From UBA10649 sp965278945 (lineage in GTDB: Bacteria > Actinomycetota > Actinomycetes > S36-B12): 64,000 nt of DNA. Both the position numbers and the translations under genes were made by a program. This document shows, one piece after another, positions 49,161-58,318 of the stretch (its first letter is position 1; every line of letters begins with the position of its first letter). Under the pieces are notes generated by a model. It was given only the letters and a program-made list of their open reading frames with translations, was not told where the DNA came from and did no database searches. The stretch spans positions 930,001 through 994,000 of the forward strand of contig OZ257128.1 in the NCBI GenBank assembly GCA_965278945.1, in the 5' to 3' direction.

Positions 49161-49894
49161 TGCTCCTGCTCGTCGGCGCGGTGGTCGCCGGAATCCTCAC
49201 GACACTGGCGCCGTGCGTCCTGCCGATGCTGCCGGTCATCGTCGGCGGGTCACTGGGTCCGTCGACCCGTGACTCGCGACGTCGCGCCTACGTGATCACC
49301 GCGTCCCTTGGCGCGTCGATCGCGATCTTCACCCTGGTCCTCAAGGCCAGCACGTCGCTCATCGGAGTGCCGACCTCGGTATGGCAGTGGATCAGCGGCG
49401 GACTGCTGATCGGCTTGGGCATCGTGTCCATCTTCCCGGAGATCTGGGAACGGATCTCCGCGCGACTGTCGCTGCAGGGCCGGTCGACCACTGGTCTTGT
49501 CGCAGCCCGTCAGCGCAAGGGGTTGCTCGGCGTGATTCTCACCGGCGCTGCGCTCGGTCCGGTGTTCACGTCCTGCAGTCCGATGTATGGCTACGTCGTT
49601 GTCACCGTGCTTCCCTCGGAGCTCGGGCGCGGCCTGCTGCTGCTCGCCGGCTACGTCGTCGGGTTGTGCGGCACGCTGCTTCTCGTCGCGCTGCTCGGAC
49701 AGCGGCTCATCGGTAACGCGCGCTGGGCCGCCGACCCGCACAGCGCTTTCCGCAGGGGACTGGGCGTCGTGTTCGTCCTCGTCGGCATCGTGATCCTCAC
49801 CGGGCTCGATCGCGACATCCAGACCTGGATCCTCGAGAACTCTCCCATCGCGCCGTGGGAGCTGGACTCGGGCTTCATCCCGGCACCGACGTAA
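49160..49894 (+). CDS. CcdA-like cytochrome c biogenesis/thiol-reductant transporter
   Basis: A 244-aa membrane protein with six TM segments. The redox-active cysteines of the CcdA/DsbD-beta family are seen in LAPCVLPMLP (TM1) and TSCSPMYGYVVV (TM4). It carries reducing equivalents from cytoplasmic thioredoxin across the membrane to an exported thioredoxin, presumably the lipoprotein encoded immediately upstream. ATG overlaps that gene's stop by one base (TGATG). The C-terminal stretch (ENSPIAPWELDSGFIPAPT) lies outside. A second CGTAA repeat site begins at its stop. Confidence 0.9.
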   Translation: MLLLVGAVVAGILTTLAPCVLPMLPVIVGGSLGPSTRDSRRRAYVITASLGASIAIFTLVLKASTSLIGVPTSVWQWISGGLLIGLGIVSIFPEIWERISARLSLQGRSTTGLVAARQRKGLLGVILTGAALGPVFTSCSPMYGYVVVTVLPSELGRGLLLLAGYVVGLCGTLLLVALLGQRLIGNARWAADPHSAFRRGLGVVFVLVGIVILTGLDRDIQTWILENSPIAPWELDSGFIPAPT

Positions 49895-49905
49895 GAACTT
49901 CGTAA
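49890..49905. promoter_or_regulatory. CGTAA direct-repeat site 2
   Basis: CGTAAGAACTTCGTAA matches site 1 at 14 of 16 positions. It lies 70 bp upstream of the DM13 gene and overlaps the CcdA-like stop codon. Confidence 0.6.
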
Positions 49906-49975
49906 CCCGCGCACTACTGGTCCAGCGCGCTGCGGGACCGCAGACTGAAACAACGATCACGTCACTGGAGGACAC

Positions 49976-50596
49976 ATGTCACGCATCAGGCTTCGCCCGT
50001 CCATCATCGTTCCGGTAGCACTCGTCGCCGTGGCGGTGCTCGCGGTGGGCCTGTACTTGTTCCAGCCGTGGAAGCTGTTCGTCGACACCACAGTCAACGA
50101 GGCATCGCCGCTCGATGGCATCGAGCTGATCGAGGCCAGCCCCACTCCCGTTCCCGATTCCGCTCCGCAGGCGTCTCCGGCCGTCGTCGTTGCTCCCGCA
50201 CCCGCGCCGACCAGTCCGGGCAAGAAGCCGAAGAAGGCCACGATCATCTCTAAGGGAACCTTCATCAGCCACGAGCACGGGACCGAGGGCTCGGCAAAGG
50301 TGATCCAGCTGGCCGACGGCACGCGCGTCCTGCGAATCGAGAACCTCGACACGAGCAATGGACCTGACCTGAAGGTGTGGCTCTCCGACGCGGACGTCAT
50401 CGAGGGCACTGACGGCTGGTTCGTCTTCGACGACGGCGACTACGCCGACCTCGGAGCGCTGAAGGGGAACAAGGGGAACCAGAACTATGCGATTCCCGCG
50501 AGCGTCGACCTGGAGGATCTCACCAGTGTCGCGATCTGGTGCGATCGCTTCAGCGTGTCGTTCGGCGCCGCTGAGCTGACGCCGATCGGGGCGTAG
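49976..50596 (+). CDS. Membrane-anchored DM13 domain protein
   Basis: A 206-aa protein with an N-terminal TM anchor (residues 10-30), a Pro/Ala-rich stalk (55-85) and a C-terminal DM13 domain (90-206: ISKGTFISHEHGTEGSAKVIQLADGTRVLRIENLDTSNGPDLKVWLSD, then LGALKGNKGNQNYAIPASVDLEDLTSVAIWCDRFSVSFGAAEL). DM13 domains are predicted extracytoplasmic redox proteins with one conserved Cys, here in AIWCDRF. ATG follows GGAGG at 5 nt. It is third in a redox group with the thioredoxin lipoprotein and CcdA-like protein and shares their upstream repeat site, so all three are probably controlled together. Confidence 0.88.
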   Translation: MSRIRLRPSIIVPVALVAVAVLAVGLYLFQPWKLFVDTTVNEASPLDGIELIEASPTPVPDSAPQASPAVVVAPAPAPTSPGKKPKKATIISKGTFISHEHGTEGSAKVIQLADGTRVLRIENLDTSNGPDLKVWLSDADVIEGTDGWFVFDDGDYADLGALKGNKGNQNYAIPASVDLEDLTSVAIWCDRFSVSFGAAELTPIGA

Positions 50597-50689
50597 CGCC
50601 TCACGAACCTTCCCTGCATCTGGGCAGATCGGTCGCGTTCTCACCTACAGTGAAGGCACCGACCGTCCGGAGTTGGTGAGGGGAGCACA

Positions 50690-51547
50690 GTGCCCACGAC
50701 CAACGTGCTCCTGATCATCGGGCCCTCGAGCGACCCGTCGGTCATCAGCTCGGCACTGGTGGAGTCCACCGATCGCAGCCCGTTCAGTGTCCTGGTCGCT
50801 GAGTCGGTCGGCGATGCGGTCACCGTGCTGACTGAGCAGGACGTTCAGTGCACCCTGCTCGACTTGGAACTCGTGTCAGCAGCGGGAATCGACGCAGTCG
50901 CTGTCGTACAAACCGCGGCTCCGGAGATTCCGATCGTCGCGCTCGTCGAGAACAACGCCGACGGCGCGGGTTCGCGAGCAGTGCTGCGCGGTGCCGACGA
51001 CTACATCCTGAAGTCCGAGATCACCCCGCACACGATGCGGTTCGCCGTCGAGCACGCGATCGAGCGTTCCCGAGTGCGCACCGGAATGGACGAGCTCTCA
51101 TCTCATCTGCGCAGGGTCCTCGATGCGTTGGACGAGGGAGTGATCGTCCGATCGGTCGACGGTCAGATCACTGACGGTGAGCGCCTCCGCCGAGCGCATG
51201 CTTGGCGTATCCACGGAAGAGTTGCGTGCGCACGGTTACGCCGCACTCCAGGACCCGCCATTCTTCAACGAGGACGGAACGCCCTGCACCCCCGACGACC
51301 TTCCGTCAGCAATTGCCCTCAGCACCGGGCACCCGGTGTCCGACCAGGTGATCTACCTGGATCGACCAGACGGCACGCGCCTGTGGCTGGAGTGCTCGGC
51401 AACGCTGCTTCATTCGCAGGTGGACGGGACGATCACCGGGGTGGTTACTGCCCTGCGCGACCTCAGCGACCGGAGAGGTGCCGAGGAGTCACTCCGCTTC
51501 CGCTCTCATCTGCTGGATGCGGTGGGCCAGGCGGTTATCGCGACTGA
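50690..51547 (+). CDS. Receiver-PAS protein frame, separated by a +1 frameshift from PAS-GGDEF-EAL
   Basis: The authentic part is residues 1-162: a receiver domain (VLLIIGPSSDPSVISSAL, phospho-acceptor Asp in CTLLDLELVSAAG, ILKSEI) followed by a coiled linker and the first PAS strand (VLDALDEGVIVRSVDGQITD). Beyond 51175 the frame becomes Arg-rich out-of-phase sequence to a stop at 51547. If one G of the GG at 51176-51177 is removed, the PAS domain continues perfectly into the downstream frame (QITD-VSASAERMLG). GTG start has GAGGGGAG upstream. Originally one receiver-PAS-GGDEF-EAL protein, either truly split or broken by a sequence error. Confidence 0.7.
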   Translation: MPTTNVLLIIGPSSDPSVISSALVESTDRSPFSVLVAESVGDAVTVLTEQDVQCTLLDLELVSAAGIDAVAVVQTAAPEIPIVALVENNADGAGSRAVLRGADDYILKSEITPHTMRFAVEHAIERSRVRTGMDELSSHLRRVLDALDEGVIVRSVDGQITDGERLRRAHAWRIHGRVACARLRRTPGPAILQRGRNALHPRRPSVSNCPQHRAPGVRPGDLPGSTRRHAPVAGVLGNAASFAGGRDDHRGGYCPARPQRPERCRGVTPLPLSSAGCGGPGGYRD

Positions 51548-53924
51548 TGCGACGGGCGTCGTCCTCTACTGGAACTCCGCCGCGGAGGAGACGTACGGCT
51601 GGACTGCGCTCGAGGCTCTCGGTCGCCCCATCAACGAGCTCACGTCACTGGACGCGTCCCGTGAACGCGTGGCCGAGATCCTCGCGACTGTCGCCGCAGG
51701 GCACACGTGGACCGGTGAGTTCCCGGTGAGCCGGCGCGATGGATCGACCTTCCGCGCGCTGGTGTCCGACACTCCCGTGTTCAACGAGCTCGGCGACCTT
51801 CTCGCGATCATCGGGGTGTCGACTGACGTGACCTCCTTGTACGAGATCGACGAGTCGCTGCGCCTGCAGTCCGCTCTGCTGGCCGCGGTCGGACAGTGCG
51901 TCGTGGCGACAGACGTCAACGACCGCATCGTCTACTGGAACGCGGCCGCCACCCGGGAGTTCGGCTGGACCGAGGACGAGATCCTCGGACAGGATGCCTC
52001 GGCAACGCTCGCCCATGAATCGCGATTGGAACTCGCCCGCGATCTGGAGGACAGGCTGCGGCAGGGCAAGTCGTGGATGGGCGACCTGCTCATGAGGCGC
52101 AAGGACGGCAGCATCTTCACGGCGTCCGTCTCGACATCCCCGGTGGTCGACGACGCAGGCAACGTCGTGAAGTTCATCGCCGTCATGGCAGACGTCACCG
52201 AACGTCGCGAGGCCGAGGAGGCCATGCGCCGGCTCTCGGCAATCGTCGAGTCCACCGGAGACGCGGTCATCGGCAAGTCGCTCGACGGACGCGTCCTGAG
52301 CTGGAACGCGGCGGCCGAACGGCTGACCGGCTTCACTGCGGCCGAGGTCGTGGGCAGCGAGTTCACGTCGTACATACCCGAGGACCGAATCGTCGAGTTC
52401 CGTCAGGTCTTCGATCGGGCTGCCGAGGGAGTCATCACCGAGGACCTCGAGTCGACTCGCCTGCGCAAGGACGGATCCATCGTCGAGGTCTCGTTGACGT
52501 TGTCACCGTGGAGGGACTCAGACGGTCGCATCGCTGGCGTTTCGACCATCGCGCGCGACATCAGGGACCGCAAGCAGATGGAGCGGATGCTCGAGCACCA
52601 GGCCTTGCACGACTCGCTGACAGGCCTGCCGAATCGCACGCTACTGATCGACCGCGTTGGGCAGGCCCTCGTCGGAGCGCGTGGCCGCGAGCGCCAGGTT
52701 GCCCTCCTGCTGATCGACATCGAGGACTTCAAGGAGCTGAACGACACGGCCGGGCATCCTGCGGGGGATGCCGTGCTGGCCGAGATCGCCGAGCGACTGA
52801 GGATCGTGGTCCGTCCCTCGGACACTGTCGCCCGCTTCGGGGGAGTCGAGTTCGTCGTCCTGTGCGAGGCGAGTCACCTAGACGCGCCGATGGCGCTGGC
52901 GGAGCGACTCCAGCAGGTGATCAGCTCTCCCGTGGTGGTGAATGGAGAGTCGCATTCGCTGAGCGCGAGCATCGGAATCGCGCTGTCGGACGAGAACTGC
53001 ACGGTCGAATCCATTCTTCGCGACGGTGACGAGGCGATGCATCAGGCCAAGGCCGAGGGGCGAGGTCGGATCACGCTGTTCGACGCCGAGGTGCACGCAC
53101 GCGCGTCGGCGCGCCTCGCTGCTCCGGCAGCACTTCGACGCGCTCTCGACAACGGCGAGTTCAGCGTGCACTTCCAGCCGGTCCTGAGCGTGAGCGACGA
53201 GCGACTGCGGGGCTTCGAGGCCCTCGTCCGCTGGGAGCATCCCGAGCGAGGACTCGTCCCGCCCTCGGAGTTCATCGGGCTGGCAGAGGAGAGCGGGCTC
53301 ATCGTCCCGCTGGGCGAGTACATCCTTCGACAGTCGCTCGATGAGGCGCGACGGTGGATGACCGCCCTGAATGGCGCGCCCCTGCCCATTCTCTCCGTCA
53401 ATCTCTCGGCGAGGCAGTTGGTCGAGACCGACCTGCCGGCCGTGATTGCCGCCGCCATCGGTGAGAGCGGCTGGCCCGCATCGCGACTCGCGCTCGAGGT
53501 GACGGAGTCGGTGATCATGGAGGACGTCGCGCACAGCATCGAGTCCCTTCGCGCGCTGCGGGAGATCGGCGTGCGGGTCAGCATCGACGACTTCGGCACG
53601 GGGTACTCGTCGCTGAGCTATCTCAAGCAACTGCCCGTCGATGCGCTGAAGATCGATCGCTCCTTCGTCAGCGGCCTGGGCGAGGATCGCCACGACTCCG
53701 CGATCGTCGAGGCGATCATGGCTCTCGCCCGCACTTTGGAGTTGTACGTCGTCGCTGAGGGCGTCGAGACACGGCAGCAATTCGAGGAGCTGCGCAGGCT
53801 TGGATGCGACTACGCGCAGGGCTTCCTGTGGGCTCCGGCATTGACTGCCGACGACGCCATGGACTGGGTGATTCGGGGCGGGCCGGAGGACCCCGTACAT
53901 TCTGCTAGCTATCCAGCCAGTTGA
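51177..53924 (+). CDS. PAS-GGDEF (GGVEF)-EAL protein, downstream part of the split gene
   Basis: A 915-aa frame: rest of PAS1 (SASAERMLGVSTEELRAHG), PAS2 (GQAVIATDATGVVLYWNSAAEETYGW), PAS3 (GQCVVATDVNDRIVYWNAAATREFGW), PAS4 (GDAVIGKSLDGRVLSWNAAAERLTGF), GGDEF domain ~470-620 and EAL domain ~630-905. The GGDEF motif reads GGVEF (RFGGVEFVVL), losing the catalytic Asp, so cyclase activity is improbable; the EAL domain is complete (FEALVRWEHP, VNLSARQLVE, LEVTESVIM, DDFGTGYSSL, LKIDRSFV, AEGVETRQQ). GTG 51177 could start it but no ribosome site is seen, which also suggests a frameshift. Confidence 0.82.
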   Translation: MSASAERMLGVSTEELRAHGYAALQDPPFFNEDGTPCTPDDLPSAIALSTGHPVSDQVIYLDRPDGTRLWLECSATLLHSQVDGTITGVVTALRDLSDRRGAEESLRFRSHLLDAVGQAVIATDATGVVLYWNSAAEETYGWTALEALGRPINELTSLDASRERVAEILATVAAGHTWTGEFPVSRRDGSTFRALVSDTPVFNELGDLLAIIGVSTDVTSLYEIDESLRLQSALLAAVGQCVVATDVNDRIVYWNAAATREFGWTEDEILGQDASATLAHESRLELARDLEDRLRQGKSWMGDLLMRRKDGSIFTASVSTSPVVDDAGNVVKFIAVMADVTERREAEEAMRRLSAIVESTGDAVIGKSLDGRVLSWNAAAERLTGFTAAEVVGSEFTSYIPEDRIVEFRQVFDRAAEGVITEDLESTRLRKDGSIVEVSLTLSPWRDSDGRIAGVSTIARDIRDRKQMERMLEHQALHDSLTGLPNRTLLIDRVGQALVGARGRERQVALLLIDIEDFKELNDTAGHPAGDAVLAEIAERLRIVVRPSDTVARFGGVEFVVLCEASHLDAPMALAERLQQVISSPVVVNGESHSLSASIGIALSDENCTVESILRDGDEAMHQAKAEGRGRITLFDAEVHARASARLAAPAALRRALDNGEFSVHFQPVLSVSDERLRGFEALVRWEHPERGLVPPSEFIGLAEESGLIVPLGEYILRQSLDEARRWMTALNGAPLPILSVNLSARQLVETDLPAVIAAAIGESGWPASRLALEVTESVIMEDVAHSIESLRALREIGVRVSIDDFGTGYSSLSYLKQLPVDALKIDRSFVSGLGEDRHDSAIVEAIMALARTLELYVVAEGVETRQQFEELRRLGCDYAQGFLWAPALTADDAMDWVIRGGPEDPVHSASYPAS

Positions 53925-53959
53925 GCGGGAATCCGGAGTACGTCGGGCGAGGAGGTCTA

Positions 53960-54925
53960 GTGGACCGCTTGTGTCGGAACTGCGGCTCGTCGTCTGTGGC
54001 CACCTCGCAATCGGGATTTGTCGGGCCGTTCTTCGCGGAACGAGTCCTGGGTGTCGACACCGAGACACTAGGCGCGCAACTGAACCGGCGCGTCGATTCA
54101 ACGACGTCAGTCGCGAAGCGAACTGCGGGCAAAGCCGTGCATTCGTTCCTCGCGAAGTCTGTTCGTGGGCGAGCCCTCCTCGCCAGGCGTCCGCCCCTTC
54201 GCATGAAGCTTCGCGTATGCAACGTGTGCGGATTTGTCGGTCCCGAGCGAGTGTTCACCTCGGAGGATTTGAGCAGTCTCTACATCGACTACCGCTCCGA
54301 GACCTACAACCAAGACCGTGTGTCTGCCGAACCAAGTTACGCGGCGATCATGGCGCACGTCGGCAAGGACGAAGCTGAGGTGGCCGTGCGGTTGGCGAAC
54401 GTTGATGAGTTAATCCGCGTGTTCGTTGACCTCGACGCGATAGAGACCGTGCTTGACTGGGGTGGCGGCGAGGCGCGCTTCATCCCGAGTGCCTTGCGTG
54501 ACCGACGTGTCTTTGTCGTGGACGTGTCCGATGAACCACTGTCCGATGCTCGCTACCGTCGAACCGACCCTGAGGTCCCAGGTGTCGTCGCGGACTACGC
54601 GCAGGTTTGTCACCTTCTTGAACACGTGTCTGAGCCCCGCGCTCTACTGCGACAGGTCCTCACCCATGTGCAGCCTGGAGGCATCGTCTATGTGGAGGTG
54701 CCCGAGGACCAGGCGCCCGACGCCGTCCTCGGGATCGCGGCTGGCGACGCGAAGTACGGTCACTGGGTCGGCGAGCATCTCAACTTGTTCACTGTCGATT
54801 CCGTTCGAGCCTTGGGGCAATCGCTGTCTCTGATCGAGCTCTCGATCACAGTGGCGTCCATGGACTTCGGCTGGTCGAAGCAGAACGTCATCTCTGGCCT
54901 CTTCGGCGTGCCTCCCAGCCGTTAG
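53960..54925 (+). CDS. Methyltransferase with N-terminal zinc-finger-like cysteines
   Basis: A 321-aa protein of the Methyltransf_23-type group. N-terminal CRNCGSSSV and CNVCGFVGPERVF form a likely zinc site; the SAM fold follows with ETVLDWGGGEARFIPSAL (motif I), VVDVSDEPLSDARY and VVADYAQVCHLLEHVSEPRALLRQVLTHVQPGGIVYVEVPEDQ. Related enzymes act on nucleotide-linked sugars and polysaccharides, which fits the surface-polysaccharide genes further on. GTG 53960 follows GAGGAGG at 4 nt. It differs in base use (lower GC, e.g. GTTGATGAGTTAATC) from the adjacent EAL gene. Confidence 0.85.
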   Translation: MDRLCRNCGSSSVATSQSGFVGPFFAERVLGVDTETLGAQLNRRVDSTTSVAKRTAGKAVHSFLAKSVRGRALLARRPPLRMKLRVCNVCGFVGPERVFTSEDLSSLYIDYRSETYNQDRVSAEPSYAAIMAHVGKDEAEVAVRLANVDELIRVFVDLDAIETVLDWGGGEARFIPSALRDRRVFVVDVSDEPLSDARYRRTDPEVPGVVADYAQVCHLLEHVSEPRALLRQVLTHVQPGGIVYVEVPEDQAPDAVLGIAAGDAKYGHWVGEHLNLFTVDSVRALGQSLSLIELSITVASMDFGWSKQNVISGLFGVPPSR

Positions 54926-54967
54926 GCTCCGCCTGAGGGCACGACAAGGTTGCGAGGGGGCGAAGGC

Positions 54968-55954
<987 letters not shown>

Positions 55955-55964
55955 TCACGTTCCC

Positions 55965-57050
55965 ATGACCCTCCGCTGGCGCCTGCTCCTCGCGTCAAGC
56001 GCCGTGGTCGCCGTGATCGCCTGGCTACTCTCGTGGCCCGAGCTCATGGGGCTCGCTGGGGCGGGCATCGTCACGTCGATTGCCGTCGCCTTCTGGTGGG
56101 GTGGATCCGCGCGGGGCTCGATGGTCGTCAAGGCAGCCCCCGAGTTCGTCCCGCGCCTGAGCAATGACGTCGTTCCCGTCGCAATCGACTGGGCGAGGCC
56201 GCCGAGGCGTGCCTGGGCGAGCTGCGCGTCTGCGAATCCCGCTGACCCCCGGGTCTGGGTACCCATCGACTCGGACGACGTCCGGCTCGACTGGCCCATC
56301 GACTCCAGGACTCGCGGGCAGCGACTCGTCGGGCCAGAGGACCTCACCTACGCCGATCCGTTCGGCCTGGTCGCCCGGCATATCGCCACGGCGACGCCCG
56401 CGAGCACGACGATCACCCCGAGAGTCGTCGCCGTTCCCACAGTCCGACGCAGCCGCACGAGCGCTGACGATGTCGAGGGCGTGCGCGTCGGGCACGAGAA
56501 CTTCCACACCCTGCGTGAGTATGTGTTCGGAGACGAGCCGCGAAAGATCCACTGGCGATCCTCGGCCCGCGCCCAAAAGCTCCTCGTCAAGGTCAGTGTC
56601 GACGCCGCAGAGGAGCAGACCGTCGTCGTCCTCGACGTCGACGCGGCGGCCTACCGCCAGTCGGCGGTCCTGTTCCACGTCGTCGACCAGCAGCTGTTCG
56701 AGGACGCCGTCGACTTGGCCCACTCCATAGCCCTAGCGGCATCAGGTCCGGGGCGCGTCAGTCATTTGACGACGACGCTTCCCGGGGGCCGCCCTGTCAC
56801 AGTCGATGCCCATCACCGCAACACCGGCGCCGTCATGCTCGCCTACGTCGAGCCGGTGCTCGGGGACTACGCGAGGGCGCAGGACGTCAGCGTCCTGCTG
56901 AAGCGGGCAGCGGTCCGAGAGGTCATCGTCGTCACAGGACGACCGCAGCCCGAGCTGCTCGCGGCGATGACCGGCTGGCGGCGCCTCGTGCAGGAGGTTC
57001 GACTCGTCAGCCCGGTGCAGGACGAGATCGGCGAGGGGGCCACGCGATGA
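55965..57050 (+). CDS. DUF58 domain membrane protein
   Basis: A 361-aa protein: two N-terminal TM segments (~7-25, 28-46) and a soluble DUF58 core with VEGVRVGHENFHTLREYVFGDEPRKIHWRSSARAQKLLVKVSVDAAEEQTVVVLDVDA, the family hallmark followed by a vWA-like fold (a MIDAS Asp in VVLDVDA). It is the usual partner of MoxR ATPases. It overlaps the next gene by 4 nt (ATGA), so the three genes are one operon. Confidence 0.92.
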   Translation: MTLRWRLLLASSAVVAVIAWLLSWPELMGLAGAGIVTSIAVAFWWGGSARGSMVVKAAPEFVPRLSNDVVPVAIDWARPPRRAWASCASANPADPRVWVPIDSDDVRLDWPIDSRTRGQRLVGPEDLTYADPFGLVARHIATATPASTTITPRVVAVPTVRRSRTSADDVEGVRVGHENFHTLREYVFGDEPRKIHWRSSARAQKLLVKVSVDAAEEQTVVVLDVDAAAYRQSAVLFHVVDQQLFEDAVDLAHSIALAASGPGRVSHLTTTLPGGRPVTVDAHHRNTGAVMLAYVEPVLGDYARAQDVSVLLKRAAVREVIVVTGRPQPELLAAMTGWRRLVQEVRLVSPVQDEIGEGATR

Positions 57051-58318
57051 CCCCGCGCTGGATGGTTGCCCCCTTCGTCGTCATCTGCCTGATCGCGTAC
57101 GGCCAGGTCGTCAGCGGAGTGGGCCTGCTCATCTGGGTCACGCCCGCTGCCCTCATCGCCACCGGGGTCGTCGGACTCACCCGAGTCGTCACGAAGCCCT
57201 CGACGGCCAAGATCGCCGTCTGGCCCGCGCTCGCCGTGACCACGTTCGCGTGGGCAGCGATCGTCGAGGTGCTGAGCGGGCAGACCTCCGGTCCGGTAAG
57301 CAGGTCGAGCCTGCTCGTCGGCGGCCTGACCGGGGCGATGTCGGCAATCCTGCTCACCCGCTTCAAGCCCGCGATCATCCTCCCGGCAGTGGCCATGTTC
57401 GCGGGAGCGCTGGCGCTCGGTGCTGCGGGCGGCCTGGTCGAGCTCACCGCCCTGTTCGCGGTCGTGTCGGCGTTCACGCTTCTACGCCTCGGGCCCTACA
57501 CGCTGGCCGACCTCCGCGAACGACAACGAGTCGTGAGCATCGCGGCGATCGTGCTGCTCGCCGGAATCACCGCGATCATCGGCACGGCAGTGTCGTCGAC
57601 GGTCATGGACAAGCCGTGGGCGATCCCCGGCGCCGAGGAGAACAGGGCGCAGACGACCGACCCCGATCCCGAAGCCAGCCCGACACCGTCGGTCAGTCCG
57701 AGTCCGACTCAAGGGACATCCCCGAGCCCGTCGCCGTCCGCGATAACGGAGGACGCCTTCGAGGCCGCGGGAAACGACGTGATCAACGCGCTGCGCGACA
57801 CGGTCCTGCCAGCAGTCCGCAACGTCGCCGTCGCGATCCTCGTGCTCCTCGCCTTGTGGCTCGCAATCAGCATTGCCTGGCGGTTCTGGGTCTCGACGAG
57901 ATGGATCTCGACGAAGCGAGCCCTCGCCGCGGGGAGCCCACGCAACCGGATCCTTGGCGCGTGGTCGTGGACCCGACTACGGCTCGACCAGTCCGGGCGC
58001 CACCTGCCTCCCTCGGCCAGTCCCGACGTCGTCGCCTCGGGGATCGGGATCGACCACCTTCCCGAATCCCTGCATCGCGACCTCACCAAGCTCGCGTTCC
58101 TGGCCGCCCGGGCCGGGTTCTCCGATGCTGACGACAGGGAGGGGACGGAAACACGGGACATGCGCCGTGACTCCGCCCGCGCCTGGGCCCTGGCCCGAGA
58201 CGTGGAGTCCAAGCTCCGTCGCGAGCGCTCGCCACGGCAGTGGTGGACCCTGACAGCCAAGCGGCCGAACCAAGACCTGCTCACAGAGCAGGCGGGCGAG
58301 GCCCAGTCAGTCCGGTAG
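57047..58318 (+). CDS. TgpA-like membrane protein lacking the transglutaminase core
   Basis: A 423-aa protein with six to seven N-terminal TM segments (residues 5-190, as in DUF3488/TgpA), then a Pro/Ser/Thr-rich spacer (TDPDPEASPTPSVSPSPTQ), one more TM (~258-282) and a cytoplasmic C-terminal domain like DUF4129 (RNRILGAWSWTRLRLDQSGRHLPPSASPDVVAS, then LHRDLTKLAFLAARAGF). The transglutaminase domain with Cys-His-Asp that should sit between the TM blocks is absent and the spacer stands in its place. It is the third member of the MoxR-DUF58 operon; its end overlaps by 12 bp the convergent ABC transporter gene. Confidence 0.75.
   Translation: MTPRWMVAPFVVICLIAYGQVVSGVGLLIWVTPAALIATGVVGLTRVVTKPSTAKIAVWPALAVTTFAWAAIVEVLSGQTSGPVSRSSLLVGGLTGAMSAILLTRFKPAIILPAVAMFAGALALGAAGGLVELTALFAVVSAFTLLRLGPYTLADLRERQRVVSIAAIVLLAGITAIIGTAVSSTVMDKPWAIPGAEENRAQTTDPDPEASPTPSVSPSPTQGTSPSPSPSAITEDAFEAAGNDVINALRDTVLPAVRNVAVAILVLLALWLAISIAWRFWVSTRWISTKRALAAGSPRNRILGAWSWTRLRLDQSGRHLPPSASPDVVASGIGIDHLPESLHRDLTKLAFLAARAGFSDADDREGTETRDMRRDSARAWALARDVESKLRRERSPRQWWTLTAKRPNQDLLTEQAGEAQSVR

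Noticed and set aside
51160..51200. Programmed +1 or -1 frameshift in the receiver-PAS gene
   Set aside because: No slippery heptamer, rare codon with stop, or internal Shine-Dalgarno sequence was seen; mutation or sequence error is simpler.
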